Below are positions 56,390 to 64,000 of a DNA stretch of 64,000 nt, piece after piece. The position numbers were made by a program, and so were the translations under genes. Below the pieces are notes generated by a model. The model searched no databases. It was not told the DNA's origin and saw only the letters and a list, made by a program, of their open reading frames with translations. Each line of letters opens with the position of its first letter. Position 1 is the stretch's first letter. The stretch is from Altererythrobacter xiamenensis (lineage in GTDB: Bacteria; Pseudomonadota; Alphaproteobacteria; Sphingomonadales; Sphingomonadaceae): the NCBI RefSeq assembly GCF_900177715.1, contig NZ_FXWG01000002.1:992001-1056000 (forward strand), in the 5' to 3' direction.

Positions 56390-57619
56390 ATGGCGGGAAA
56401 AGACGCAGGGACCAAGCGCTTCGGCGAAAAGCGGGATGCGATCGTGCATGCCGCTTCGGTCCTCATCAGCCAGTCCGGCGTGCAGGCGACCACGCTTTCG
56501 GAAGTAGCCCGCGCAATCGGGCTCAATGCCACCAGTGTTACCTATTATTTCCCTCGCAAGGATGCTCTCGTCATTGCGGTTTATGAGGCGACGCTCGACC
56601 TCATGGAAAGCATGGCGAGTACGGCGCTGGCCGAGCCCACGCCAGAGGCAAGGCTGCGGGAATATGTAGCTCAGCATGTGGCACTGCGCACCCGCATCCG
56701 TCGCGGTGAGCGCGGATTGATCACCTCGCTGTCGGAAATCCGCACCCTTTCGGAAGAGCACCAGGAACATCTGATGGGCCGCTATCTGGGCATCGTCGAT
56801 AAGGTGCGTCACTTCTTCGGCGAACCCACGCCGGGCGACAGGCGCGCGCTCTATTCTGCGCGGGCGCATATCCTGCTCGAGGCGATGATGTGGTGGCCGG
56901 TGTGGTCGCTAAATTATTCGGTGCTCGATTTTCCGAGGGTAGAAGAACGGATCTTCGACATTCTGGCCTTCGGTCTCCCCGCAAGGAAGGGGGAGTGGCA
57001 ACCGTTCGAATTGCCGGGCCGGGTATGGCGGACCGACAGCGATGACGAGACGAGCCAGAACGAAGACTTCCTTCGCGCGGCGACCATCATGATCAACGAA
57101 CGCGGCTATCGCGGCGCGTCCGTCAACCGCATCGCCAAGGCATTGAACGTCACCAAGGGCAGTTTCTATCACCACCACGAGGCAAAGGACGATCTTGTCC
57201 TGGCCTGCTTCCAGAAAAGCTATGACCGGCTTTCGGCGGCGCAAATGGCCGGACAGCGTTCAACTGGCGACTTTTGGACGAGGCTGAGCAGCGTTCTGCA
57301 TGAACTGCTGGATGTGCAATTCTTCGATGACATGCCCCTGCTGCGAACGACGGCGCTTCAGGCGCTCGATAGCGAGCACAAGGTCGATGTAGTGACGCGG
57401 TCGAATCGGCTCGCGCGCCGCTTTGCCGGGATGTTGAGCGATGGCATCGCGGACGGATCGATAAGGTCTGTCGATCCTATGGTGGCAAGCCAGATCATCA
57501 TGTCCACACTCAATGGCGCTTACGAGGCGCGGCGCTGGGCAGAGCGCTTCGATGATCGCGAAGCGGCAATAGGCACCTACATCTCGGCCCTGTCAGAGGG
57601 ACTGTTGGCAGAAGGGTGA
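56390..57619 (+). CDS. tandem TetR/AcrR-family regulator (two TetR units)
   Basis: A 409-aa protein with two complete TetR units. The first HTH reads VQATTLSEVARAIGLNATSV (about 31-50) and its ligand region runs to about residue 205; the second HTH reads YRGASVNRIAKALNVTKGSF (about 242-261), followed by its own ligand domain. Each half is about 200 aa, a normal TetR length. AAGGGGGGG precedes ATG 56390. Neighbouring acyl-CoA genes suggest control of fatty-acid or steroid-type degradation. Confidence 0.85.
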   Translation: MAGKDAGTKRFGEKRDAIVHAASVLISQSGVQATTLSEVARAIGLNATSVTYYFPRKDALVIAVYEATLDLMESMASTALAEPTPEARLREYVAQHVALRTRIRRGERGLITSLSEIRTLSEEHQEHLMGRYLGIVDKVRHFFGEPTPGDRRALYSARAHILLEAMMWWPVWSLNYSVLDFPRVEERIFDILAFGLPARKGEWQPFELPGRVWRTDSDDETSQNEDFLRAATIMINERGYRGASVNRIAKALNVTKGSFYHHHEAKDDLVLACFQKSYDRLSAAQMAGQRSTGDFWTRLSSVLHELLDVQFFDDMPLLRTTALQALDSEHKVDVVTRSNRLARRFAGMLSDGIADGSIRSVDPMVASQIIMSTLNGAYEARRWAERFDDREAAIGTYISALSEGLLAEG

Positions 57620-57629
57620 GCCCCTGCGG

Positions 57630-57956
57630 CTAGGCTGCCGACAGATTGCGCGGTTCCCGGACTTTCAGCACAAGAATGGCCAGAGCCGTCACCAGCGCGG
57701 CCAGTACGATCACGAAGAGCGGAACGAAGCCCCTGGTCGCTACCAGGAGGCCCGCAAGGATCGGCCCGGTGGCCGCAATGGCACCTTCTACGGTGGTAAC
57801 GAAGGCAAGGCGCATCGGAGTATCTTCGCTGGAGCCGAACTCGAGCACTATTGTGGCCAGCAGATAGGTGGAGAAAGCAGCGTTCTTGACGCCGTTGGCG
57901 ACCGCACCGAAACCGTAGCTCAGACGCTGGCCGCGTGTGACGGGAGGCATGGACAC
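57630..57956 (-). pseudogene. MFS/GPH-type transporter with a large internal deletion
   Basis: The first 32 codons (RGQRLSYGFGAVANGVKNAA) are the N-terminus of a GPH-type MFS carrier; after about residue 33 the frame continues with C-terminal helices (AFVTTVEGAIAATGPILAGL, FVPLFVIVLAALVTALAILV). At 108 aa versus about 430 usual, most of the protein is missing in frame. Probably non-functional. Directly follows the acyl-CoA dehydrogenase gene by 6 bases. Confidence 0.65.
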
Positions 57957-57962
57957 CGCGGG

Positions 57963-59267
57963 TTACTCCACGGCCTCCACAGCTTCCTGCAGTTCATCCA
58001 TTGGATCATACATCGCACGTGCCGCCTCTCGGCGGTGGATCAGCGAGTAATCAGGGAACATCGGATCGTCGACGTCCTTGTAATCTCGCAGGTGCTGCTT
58101 CGCGACAGTGACCTTGTGAACTTCGGTCGGGCCATCGGCGATACCCATCACCATCGATGCGATGAGATTGCCGACGAAGGGCATCTCGTTCGATACGCCC
58201 AGCGATCCGTGGATGTGAATGCAGCGCGCCGCGATGTCGTGATAGACCTTGGGCATCAGCGCCTTGATCGCGGCGATGTCCTTTCGGACCTTCAGATAGT
58301 CCTGGTATTTGTCGATCATCCACGCGGTCTTGAGCACGAACAGCTTGAACTGCTCCAGTTCGATATAGCTATCGGCGATCTGCATCTTGACCGTCTGGTA
58401 ATCCGCGACCGTCCCGGTGCGGGTCTTGCGGCTTACCGCGCGGCGGCTCATCATATCGAGCAGGCGCTTGCAACTGCCGACCGTGCGCATGGCGTGGTGA
58501 ACACGCCCCCCGCCGAGCCGCGTCTGCGAGATCGCGAATGCGCCACCCTGTTCGCCGAGCAGGTGATCGGCTGGCACGCGGACGTCGGTGTAGCGGACGT
58601 AGCTTTCCGAGCCGTTTTCCTGCCCATAGACGCCCACGTTGCGCACGATCTCTACCCCGGGTGTGTCGACCGGCACGATGAACATGCTCATCCGCTTGTG
58701 TCGTTGCGCCTCCGGATCGGTCACAGCCATCACGATCAGGAAGTCGGCCCACTTGCCGTTGGTCGAGAACCATTTCTCGCCGTTGATCTTCCAGTGATTG
58801 CCGTCGAGTTCGGCCCTGGTGACGAAGTTTGTCGGGTCCGAACCACCCTGCGGCTCGGTCATGGAGAAGGCCGAGACGATCTCGTTGGCGAGTAGCGGTT
58901 CAAGATACCGCTCTTTCTGTTCGGGTGTGCCATAATGCGCGATTATCTCTGCGTTGCCCGTATCGGGCGCCTGACACCCGAACACGATCGGGGCGAAGGT
59001 CGCGCCGCCGAGAATCTCGTTCATCAAGCCTAGCTTGACCTGACCATAACCCTGGCCGCCGAGTTCGGGGCCGAGGTGGCAGGCCCACAGCCCCTTGTCC
59101 TTTACCTCCTGTTGCAAGGGACGAACCAGCGCATTACGGCGCGGATTCTTTACGTCATAGGGATGAATGCCGAGCATGCCCAAGGGCTCGACCTTCTCGC
59201 GCACGAAATCCTTCATCCAGTCGAGTTTCTCCTGAAACTCGGGATCGGTCTCGAAATCCCATGCCAT
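57963..59267 (-). CDS. acyl-CoA dehydrogenase
   Basis: A 434-aa FAD-dependent dehydrogenase that makes trans-2-enoyl-CoA. AFSMTEPQGGSDPTNFVTRA and WKINGEKWFSTNGKWADFLI are the FAD/substrate-binding segments; RCIHIHGSLGVSNEMPFVG near residue 370 is the C-terminal signature, with the base region as in long-chain or branched-chain members. ATG 59267 follows AAGGGAGAGAG. Substrate unknown; the neighbours point to degradation of an acyl or terpenoid/steroid compound. Confidence 0.9.
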   Translation of the reverse strand: MAWDFETDPEFQEKLDWMKDFVREKVEPLGMLGIHPYDVKNPRRNALVRPLQQEVKDKGLWACHLGPELGGQGYGQVKLGLMNEILGGATFAPIVFGCQAPDTGNAEIIAHYGTPEQKERYLEPLLANEIVSAFSMTEPQGGSDPTNFVTRAELDGNHWKINGEKWFSTNGKWADFLIVMAVTDPEAQRHKRMSMFIVPVDTPGVEIVRNVGVYGQENGSESYVRYTDVRVPADHLLGEQGGAFAISQTRLGGGRVHHAMRTVGSCKRLLDMMSRRAVSRKTRTGTVADYQTVKMQIADSYIELEQFKLFVLKTAWMIDKYQDYLKVRKDIAAIKALMPKVYHDIAARCIHIHGSLGVSNEMPFVGNLIASMVMGIADGPTEVHKVTVAKQHLRDYKDVDDPMFPDYSLIHRREAARAMYDPMDELQEAVEAVE

Positions 59268-59581
59268 GCCGCTCTCTCCCTTTTGGTGCAGTTGTGCACT
59301 CAGGGTAGGGAGCATACCCAATTTTTAGACGCGAGCAAGGACGGTCTTGCTGGAAGCGTATTTTGCGTTGCTATGGCATGTCTTGTCGAAGCGCTGGTGT
59401 CACAGGAACTGCAACCGATTGATGCAAGGTCCGGGAGAGCCGCGTTACAGGATCTGGAGCGAGAATCTGTGGTGCTGCGGTTCGGACAGAGGATATCGCG
59501 ACAGGAGCTGGTCTTGATTACGGCAGCGTCCAAAACCAGCGCGACCGCTTGCGAAAGTCTGATGCTTCGAAGTGCTGGTTC
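59268..59581. other. intergenic region upstream of the acyl-CoA dehydrogenase
   Basis: No identifiable gene on either strand. It should hold the promoter of the dehydrogenase on the minus strand and the 3' end of the hydrolase. Open frames here are not similar to any family I know. Confidence 0.35.
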
Positions 59582-60202
59582 CTAGATGGAACCCAGGAAC
59601 TCGATGATCTCGTCTTCGCTGACCACGTCGGCGTATTTCGCGTCCATATCGAACAGATTGGCCTCGTGCGGCTTTTCGTGGCGATCGCCGACGGCATCGC
59701 GCACTACCGTCGTGATAAAGCCGTGCGACATGGCGTCGACGCAGCTCGCCCTGACACATCCGCTGGTCGTGAGCCCGGTCAGGATCACATTGTCGATGCC
59801 AAGCGCGGTCAGCGTCGAGGCGAGCGATGTCCCGAAGAATGCGCTCGGATATTGTTTGGAGATGACCAACTCGTCATCTTTCGGCTCAAGCCCCTCGGGC
59901 CATCCGCCCATCGGATTGCCGGCGAGGAAGCAGCTCAGCGGCTTCGCTTTTTCGAAAAAGCGGCCTCCGTCGATCGCCTGGGGATGATAGACGACATTGG
60001 TCAGCACCACCGGGATGCCCGCCGTATGTGCGGCTTCGCGCACGCGCAACGCCGAGGCGAGCGTGTCCTCGACATCCGCAAAAAGATCACAGGACGGGTC
60101 GAAATAGGCCTGGACGAAATCGATGAGGAGAAGGGCGGGCCGCTTCCCGAAGCCCGCCCTTTGTCCATATGCCTTCGCGTAATTCGCGTCCAATTCGCTC
60201 AT
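59582..60202 (-). CDS. isochorismatase-family cysteine hydrolase
   Basis: A 206-aa hydrolase. The catalytic triad is visible as LLLIDFVQAYFDP (Asp), LVISKQYPSAFFGTSLAS (Lys) and LTGLTTSGCVRASCVDAM (Cys). The ISKQYPSAFFGT motif is like N-carbamoylsarcosine amidase and related amidohydrolases, so an amide or carbamoyl substrate is likely. It lies 39 bases after the TonB receptor gene on the same strand. Confidence 0.88.
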   Translation of the reverse strand: MSELDANYAKAYGQRAGFGKRPALLLIDFVQAYFDPSCDLFADVEDTLASALRVREAAHTAGIPVVLTNVVYHPQAIDGGRFFEKAKPLSCFLAGNPMGGWPEGLEPKDDELVISKQYPSAFFGTSLASTLTALGIDNVILTGLTTSGCVRASCVDAMSHGFITTVVRDAVGDRHEKPHEANLFDMDAKYADVVSEDEIIEFLGSI

Positions 60203-60241
60203 GCGACCGTTCTTGCCAGATGAACGTGGCTGCGACCAGCG

Positions 60242-62761
60242 TCAGAAACTGTAGCCGACTTCCACGCCCACCAGGCGGCGAGATCCGGGCGAGATGAACG
60301 ATCCGCCGAACTCGATCGCCGGGATCACCTCGTTCAGATATTTGCGGTTGAGCGCATTCTCGGCGAATACGGCTGCAGTGAAATCGCCGACCTCGATACC
60401 CGCGCGCAGATTGAGAACACCGAATGCATCACGCCTTGCCACGCTGTAATCGGCATCGCCGACGAATGCGGGCAGCGCGAGAGCCGAAATCGGCAGGAGG
60501 CCGGAGAACAGCGTCGGCGCAGTCTGGTCCTGGAAGGAATGGAACCAGGTCGGCCCGGTGATACGGTAATCGGCCCGCATGATCAGATCGACGTTGTCTG
60601 TCAGCGGAGTATCGATCTCGGTTCCGAGGTTGATCGTGTAATCGGCGGTGTAGGGCGACTTGTTACCCACGGTCGAGGGACGCGAGCTGTTCGCCTTGAT
60701 CTCGGATTCGGTGACATTGACCGAGCCGAAGAACTTCCAACCCTCGACCACCTCGGCCGAGGTGTTGAACTCGACGCCATAGACTTCGACCTCGTCGATA
60801 TTGGAGACCACGCGCAACAGTCCGAAGGGCCCGACGAAGAACTCGAAGAACTGCATATCGTCGATTTCGGTGTAGTAGCCGGCAAGATCGAATGTCACCC
60901 GGCCGTTGGCGATCTCGCCTTTCACACCCAGCTCAAAGGCAGACGAGACCTCCTTGTCATACTGGTCTTCGATCGACACGTCGGCACCGATGAACTGGAC
61001 GAAGTTCGCATCGATGATTGCCGACGAGCCCTGGTTGTTGAACCCCCCCGATTTGAAGCCGATGCCCCAGTTGGCATAGAAATTGAGATCGGGATTGGGC
61101 TGGTAGCTCAGGCTGACTTTCGGCTGCAGCTGCTTGAAGGTCGCATCAACCGGCGAAAGAGCGCCGAAAGCAAGACCCGGATTGATCGGGCCGCCGGTGA
61201 ACGGGTCGAGCGCCGTTGCCGGGACTTGCGATTCCGACGAGCGGTCCTCGATATCGTAGCGCAGGGCAAGACCGGCGGTGAGGTCGCCGATCTCGTATTC
61301 GACGTTGCCGAAAGCGGCGTAAACGGTGGTATCGAATTTGTCGGCAAGCAGCAGCGAGGTCGGGTTGGCACTGCCCGGCGGATTGAACAGCTCCTCGCTC
61401 ACGCCTGCGCCGGTATCGCCGCCGATACTCACGCCGGTTTCGCGATCAATCTTGAGGAAATAGGCACCGATCTGCCAGCTCAGCGCACCGCCTCCTGACG
61501 AGGCGAGGCGGATTTCGCCGCTGATGTCCGACTGCTCGCGGATCTGCAGCTGCGTACCATCGCAAGTCGTCGGGCTGTAGGCCCCGAAGGTCGAACCATT
61601 GGCGGGGGCGAAGATGAACGGCACGGGGATCTGGCCGACGAAACCGGGCTGATTCAACGGGAAGCCCGTGAGGCCTACCGTGGTCGCGAAGCAACTGTTG
61701 ACGACGTTGTTCGCTGCCGGATCGGCTGCGGCAATGAAGCGCGCGAAATCTGCCGAAGTGCCGTCCGCCGTAAGAGCCTGATCGACATCGGAGTAGAGCG
61801 CCCATGCGGTGAGCGTGAGGCCGCCGAAATCATGCTCGATCTTGGCCGAGATGTCGAAGCTGTCCTGCTCGTTTGTTGGGCGGATATTCCCGTAATAGCC
61901 GAAAGGATGCTCGTTGACGTCCTCGAAGAAGGCGGGATTGACCCCTCCGAAAGCAGGGATGTGGAAGGAGGAGTTGAAGTTGATCGAGGCACCGCGCAAC
62001 TGCGAATAACGAGCCTTGATATCCACCTCGGTCGCATCGCCCAGGTCTGCGACGACACGGCCATCGACCGACCAGACCTCCTGATCGTCCACGACCTTTC
62101 GATCGAGGAACTCGTTGCGGAAGAAGCCATCGGTCGTCCGGTAATATCCGGAGAGGACGAAACCGAGATTGTCGCCCAGCGGACCGGAGACATAGGCCGT
62201 CCCTTCCGCGGTATTCTCATTGGCATAGGACGCTCTGACCGCGCCTTCGAAGAAATCGCCGGGCTTCTTGGTCTGCAGGATAATTGCGCCTGCCGCCGCG
62301 TTGCGACCGTAGAGCGCGCCTTGCGGACCCTTGAGGATTTCGACCTGCCGTAGCGTGCCCTGGTTCTGGTTGAGCTGTGCGGTGTTCGTTTTCAGAATGC
62401 CGTCGACGACGAGAGCGACGGAGCTTTCCGCGTCACGTGCGCCATTGATGCCGCGAATGTTGATCTGGGTGTCACCCGCCTCGGCCGTGCCGGTGACGAT
62501 CGTGACGCCAGGGGTGAGCTGGGCGAAATCCTCGGCATTCTCCGCGCCCGTCTTTTCCAGAGCGTCGGCGGTGAGGACAGAGACCGACGCTGGCACATCC
62601 TGAAGCCGTTCGTTCTGGCGACGTGCGGTCACGATGATCGCGTTATCGCTTTCTTCGGCTTCGACCGGTTCCGAAGGGGCGGTCTGTGCGAGTGCAGGCG
62701 ATGCCGCGCTGATCAGTCCGATGTATGATGCCGCGGCCAATAGTCGAGTATGACGCATCAA
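60242..62761 (-). CDS. TonB-dependent receptor
   Basis: An 839-aa outer-membrane receptor. A signal peptide ending ALAQ (residue 25), plug domain with IIVTARRQNERLQDVPASVS (TonB-box-like start and plug), the GAQGALYGRNAAAGAI-like motif (KGPQGALYGRNAAAGAIILQ), and a long barrel ending VGVEVGYSF with terminal Phe. Such receptors in Sphingomonadales import many non-iron compounds. AGGGG precedes the ATG. A GTATAC operator lies 148 bases upstream in the shared region with gntR. Confidence 0.93.
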   Translation of the reverse strand: MMRHTRLLAAASYIGLISAASPALAQTAPSEPVEAEESDNAIIVTARRQNERLQDVPASVSVLTADALEKTGAENAEDFAQLTPGVTIVTGTAEAGDTQINIRGINGARDAESSVALVVDGILKTNTAQLNQNQGTLRQVEILKGPQGALYGRNAAAGAIILQTKKPGDFFEGAVRASYANENTAEGTAYVSGPLGDNLGFVLSGYYRTTDGFFRNEFLDRKVVDDQEVWSVDGRVVADLGDATEVDIKARYSQLRGASINFNSSFHIPAFGGVNPAFFEDVNEHPFGYYGNIRPTNEQDSFDISAKIEHDFGGLTLTAWALYSDVDQALTADGTSADFARFIAAADPAANNVVNSCFATTVGLTGFPLNQPGFVGQIPVPFIFAPANGSTFGAYSPTTCDGTQLQIREQSDISGEIRLASSGGGALSWQIGAYFLKIDRETGVSIGGDTGAGVSEELFNPPGSANPTSLLLADKFDTTVYAAFGNVEYEIGDLTAGLALRYDIEDRSSESQVPATALDPFTGGPINPGLAFGALSPVDATFKQLQPKVSLSYQPNPDLNFYANWGIGFKSGGFNNQGSSAIIDANFVQFIGADVSIEDQYDKEVSSAFELGVKGEIANGRVTFDLAGYYTEIDDMQFFEFFVGPFGLLRVVSNIDEVEVYGVEFNTSAEVVEGWKFFGSVNVTESEIKANSSRPSTVGNKSPYTADYTINLGTEIDTPLTDNVDLIMRADYRITGPTWFHSFQDQTAPTLFSGLLPISALALPAFVGDADYSVARRDAFGVLNLRAGIEVGDFTAAVFAENALNRKYLNEVIPAIEFGGSFISPGSRRLVGVEVGYSF

Positions 62762-62909
62762 ATTTCCCCTTGAGCGATCGCGCGATCACGTCGGGCGATC
62801 TGATTTTTGCTTCCCTCGAGGCCGCAATCAGTAGCCTTGCTACATCCCGCGGCCATTACAGCGCCCCTTGCAAGATCGCTGAATCAGCGCCTTGCGTTCA
62901 CAAACGTGT

Positions 62910-62921
62910 ATTGTATACAAT
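62910..62921. promoter_or_regulatory. GntR-type operator ATTGTATACAAT
   Basis: A perfect 12-bp palindrome in the divergent region between the TonB receptor and gntR. Its core recurs at 63654-63661. FadR/FCD regulators commonly bind TTGT-N2-ACAA-like palindromes, so autoregulation is likely. Confidence 0.7.
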
Positions 62922-62975
62922 TAGGCGAAGTCAAGCATCCACATGCATTCACTCCGATGGGTAGAGGCCACAGTC

Positions 62976-63644
62976 ATGACGAAAGCGTCGGACCGCGCAT
63001 ACGAAACGATCAGAGGGATGATTCTCTCAGGCGAATTATCGGCCGGCGACCCGCTTGGCGAAGAGGCCCTGGCCGAGCGATGCGGCGTCTCACGTACTCC
63101 TGTCAGGGAGGCCTTGCGGCGGCTGGAGACCGATCTGATGATTCGCAAGACCGACTCCCAGCGCAGCTTCGTGGCGGACTGGTCGATCGACGATGTTGAA
63201 GATGCATTCGAGATGAGGGCGATGCTCGAGGGGTATGCCGCGAGACGGGCAGCGGAAAGGATGACGGAGGAGATACTCGGTCGGATGCACGCCTGTAACC
63301 GCGCGATTTCGGCTGCCACTACTAAGGCCAAGCCCGATGTTGCAACCTTTCTCGACCGCAACCGCGAGTTCCATGCAATGGTGCTCGAGGCAGCGGGCTC
63401 TCGCCGCCTCACGAACCTGCTGACCGCCCTGATCGAACAGCCGGTCGTGTGGCGGACCGCGCATCATTACAGCCCCGAAGCGTTCCAGCGATCGCATAGC
63501 GAGCATGCCGATTTGCTCTCGGCCTTCGAGCGGGGTGACGGAGCCTGGGCGGAGACGATCATGGCCGGGCATATCCGGCGCGCATTCCATGCCTATTCGG
63601 ATGCGCACAAGGGCATGCGGGCTCTCGAAAGGGGCGCGGCGTGA
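62976..63644 (+). CDS. GntR-family (FCD) transcriptional regulator
   Basis: A 222-aa FadR-subfamily regulator. Winged helix: AYETIRGMILSGELSAGDPL and LAERCGVSRTPVREALRRLE (about 34-53). The FCD ligand domain follows, with LDRNREFHAMVLEAAGSRRL and a metal-binding-type HSEHADLL. It probably senses an acyl-CoA or carboxylic acid and represses the TonB receptor, itself and the lyase gene. Start at ATG 62976; stop overlaps the GTG of the next gene. Confidence 0.9.
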   Translation: MTKASDRAYETIRGMILSGELSAGDPLGEEALAERCGVSRTPVREALRRLETDLMIRKTDSQRSFVADWSIDDVEDAFEMRAMLEGYAARRAAERMTEEILGRMHACNRAISAATTKAKPDVATFLDRNREFHAMVLEAAGSRRLTNLLTALIEQPVVWRTAHHYSPEAFQRSHSEHADLLSAFERGDGAWAETIMAGHIRRAFHAYSDAHKGMRALERGAA

Positions 63645-64000
63645 CCGATAAAATGTATACAAATATGATTGAAATGGTCGAGGTCAGTCCGCGTGACGGC
63701 CTCCAGAACGAGAAGACCCAGATCAGCACCTCGGACAAGATCAGGCTGATCGAGCGCGCTATCGAAGCCGGTTTTCGGCGGATTGAAGTCACGAGCTTCG
63801 TCAATCCCCGGGCAGTCCCGCAAATGGCGGATGCCGAAGAGGTATGCGCCGGCCTGCCCGACCGCGAGGACGTGACCTACATTGGGCTCGTCATGAACCA
63901 GCGCGGAGCAGATCGTGCGCTGGCGACGGGGCGGATCGACCAGCTCGGTGCAGTCTGTGTCGCGACCGATCGGTTCGCCATGGCCAATCAGGGTCAGACG
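63641..64000 (+). CDS. hydroxymethylglutaryl-CoA lyase-like protein (partial, N-terminal part)
   Basis: The open frame runs past the window. VEVSPRDGLQNEKTQISTSD and IEVTSFVNPRAVPQMADAEE are the start of the HMG-CoA lyase TIM barrel, with the R-D-G-L-Q-N motif that binds metal and substrate. Likely cleaves HMG-CoA or a related 3-hydroxyacyl-CoA in leucine or terpenoid degradation. Start may be GTG 63641 (overlapping the gntR stop), ATG 63653 or ATG 63665. Confidence 0.88.
   Translation, partial: MTDKMYTNMIEMVEVSPRDGLQNEKTQISTSDKIRLIERAIEAGFRRIEVTSFVNPRAVPQMADAEEVCAGLPDREDVTYIGLVMNQRGADRALATGRIDQLGAVCVATDRFAMANQGQT
63653..63662. promoter_or_regulatory. second GntR-type operator ATGTATACAA
   Basis: TGTATACA core with near-symmetric flanks, overlapping the first codons of the lyase gene. 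It shares the TGTATACAA half with the site at 62910-62921. Binding here could block initiation or elongation. Confidence 0.55.

Overview
The window looks like a chromosomal segment of an alphaproteobacterium of the order Sphingomonadales, most likely an Erythrobacteraceae-type marine bacterium. This rests on high GC content, CrtZ beta-carotene hydroxylase, GcrA, a Usg-family protein, a YdcH protein, the rimP-nusA-ylxR-infB-rbfA order and the style of the TonB receptor and acyl-CoA genes. Species cannot be decided from sequence reading alone.

Layout. 1-2.9 kb: 5' part of leuC, a hot-dog thioesterase, crtZ, a ferritin-like protein and a GtrA-type membrane protein. 2.9-8.5 kb: a large phage-shock (psp) locus. 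A sigma-54 promoter with a PspF-type upstream palindrome drives a minus-strand operon: a 50-aa membrane peptide, pspA (with an in-frame coupled leader), pspB, pspC, then five small one-helix proteins whose tails repeat a PspB-like motif, then sufE and a ybaN-like gene. pspF is divergent. 8.6-10.7 kb: two paralogous secreted metzincin-like proteins in which the first zinc histidine is glutamine. 10.8-26.1 kb: the translation and RNA-decay cluster rimP-nusA-ylxR-infB-thioesterase-rbfA // truB-rpsO-pnp, split by abgT, tdk, a GNAT gene, an M50 protease and glpD. 26.2-31.2 kb: methyltransferase-like, DUF481, DUF1993, gcrA, an ABC-2 permease, hspQ and tRNA-Ser(CGA).

31.2-35.0 kb, next to the tRNA: a phage-like cassette of ParB-methyltransferase, DUF5681 and terminase large subunit, without structural genes or integrase. 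35.4-39.3 kb: a heat-shock island (hsp20, ydcH, groEL, groES) and two small conserved genes. 39.3-50.1 kb is visibly less GC-rich and looks acquired: a GGDEF-EAL protein with a defective EAL site, a PilZ-like protein, and a chaperone-usher pilus locus (two pilins, alternative-type usher, chaperone, extra secreted subunit) flanked by two copies of the palindrome TTGTAACGTTACAAG. A dead and an intact IS1595-like transposase follow in tandem. 50.1-58 kb is a scar region: truncated transposase, TspO, serine hydrolase, FucP-like, IlvD/Edd, LacI (homopolymer frameshift), acyl-CoA ligase and MFS fragments surround an intact YdeP-like oxidoreductase and a tandem TetR regulator. 58-64 kb: acyl-CoA dehydrogenase, isochorismatase-type hydrolase, TonB receptor, a GntR/FCD regulator and the start of an HMG-CoA lyase-like gene. 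Two TTGTATACAA-type sites suggest that the GntR protein controls its own divergent promoter region and the lyase.

The best candidates for something undescribed are the extended psp operon with its PspB-tail paralogue array, the paired QExxH metalloproteases, and the pilus locus with its shared palindromic operator. No rRNA genes, CRISPR arrays or known riboswitches were seen.
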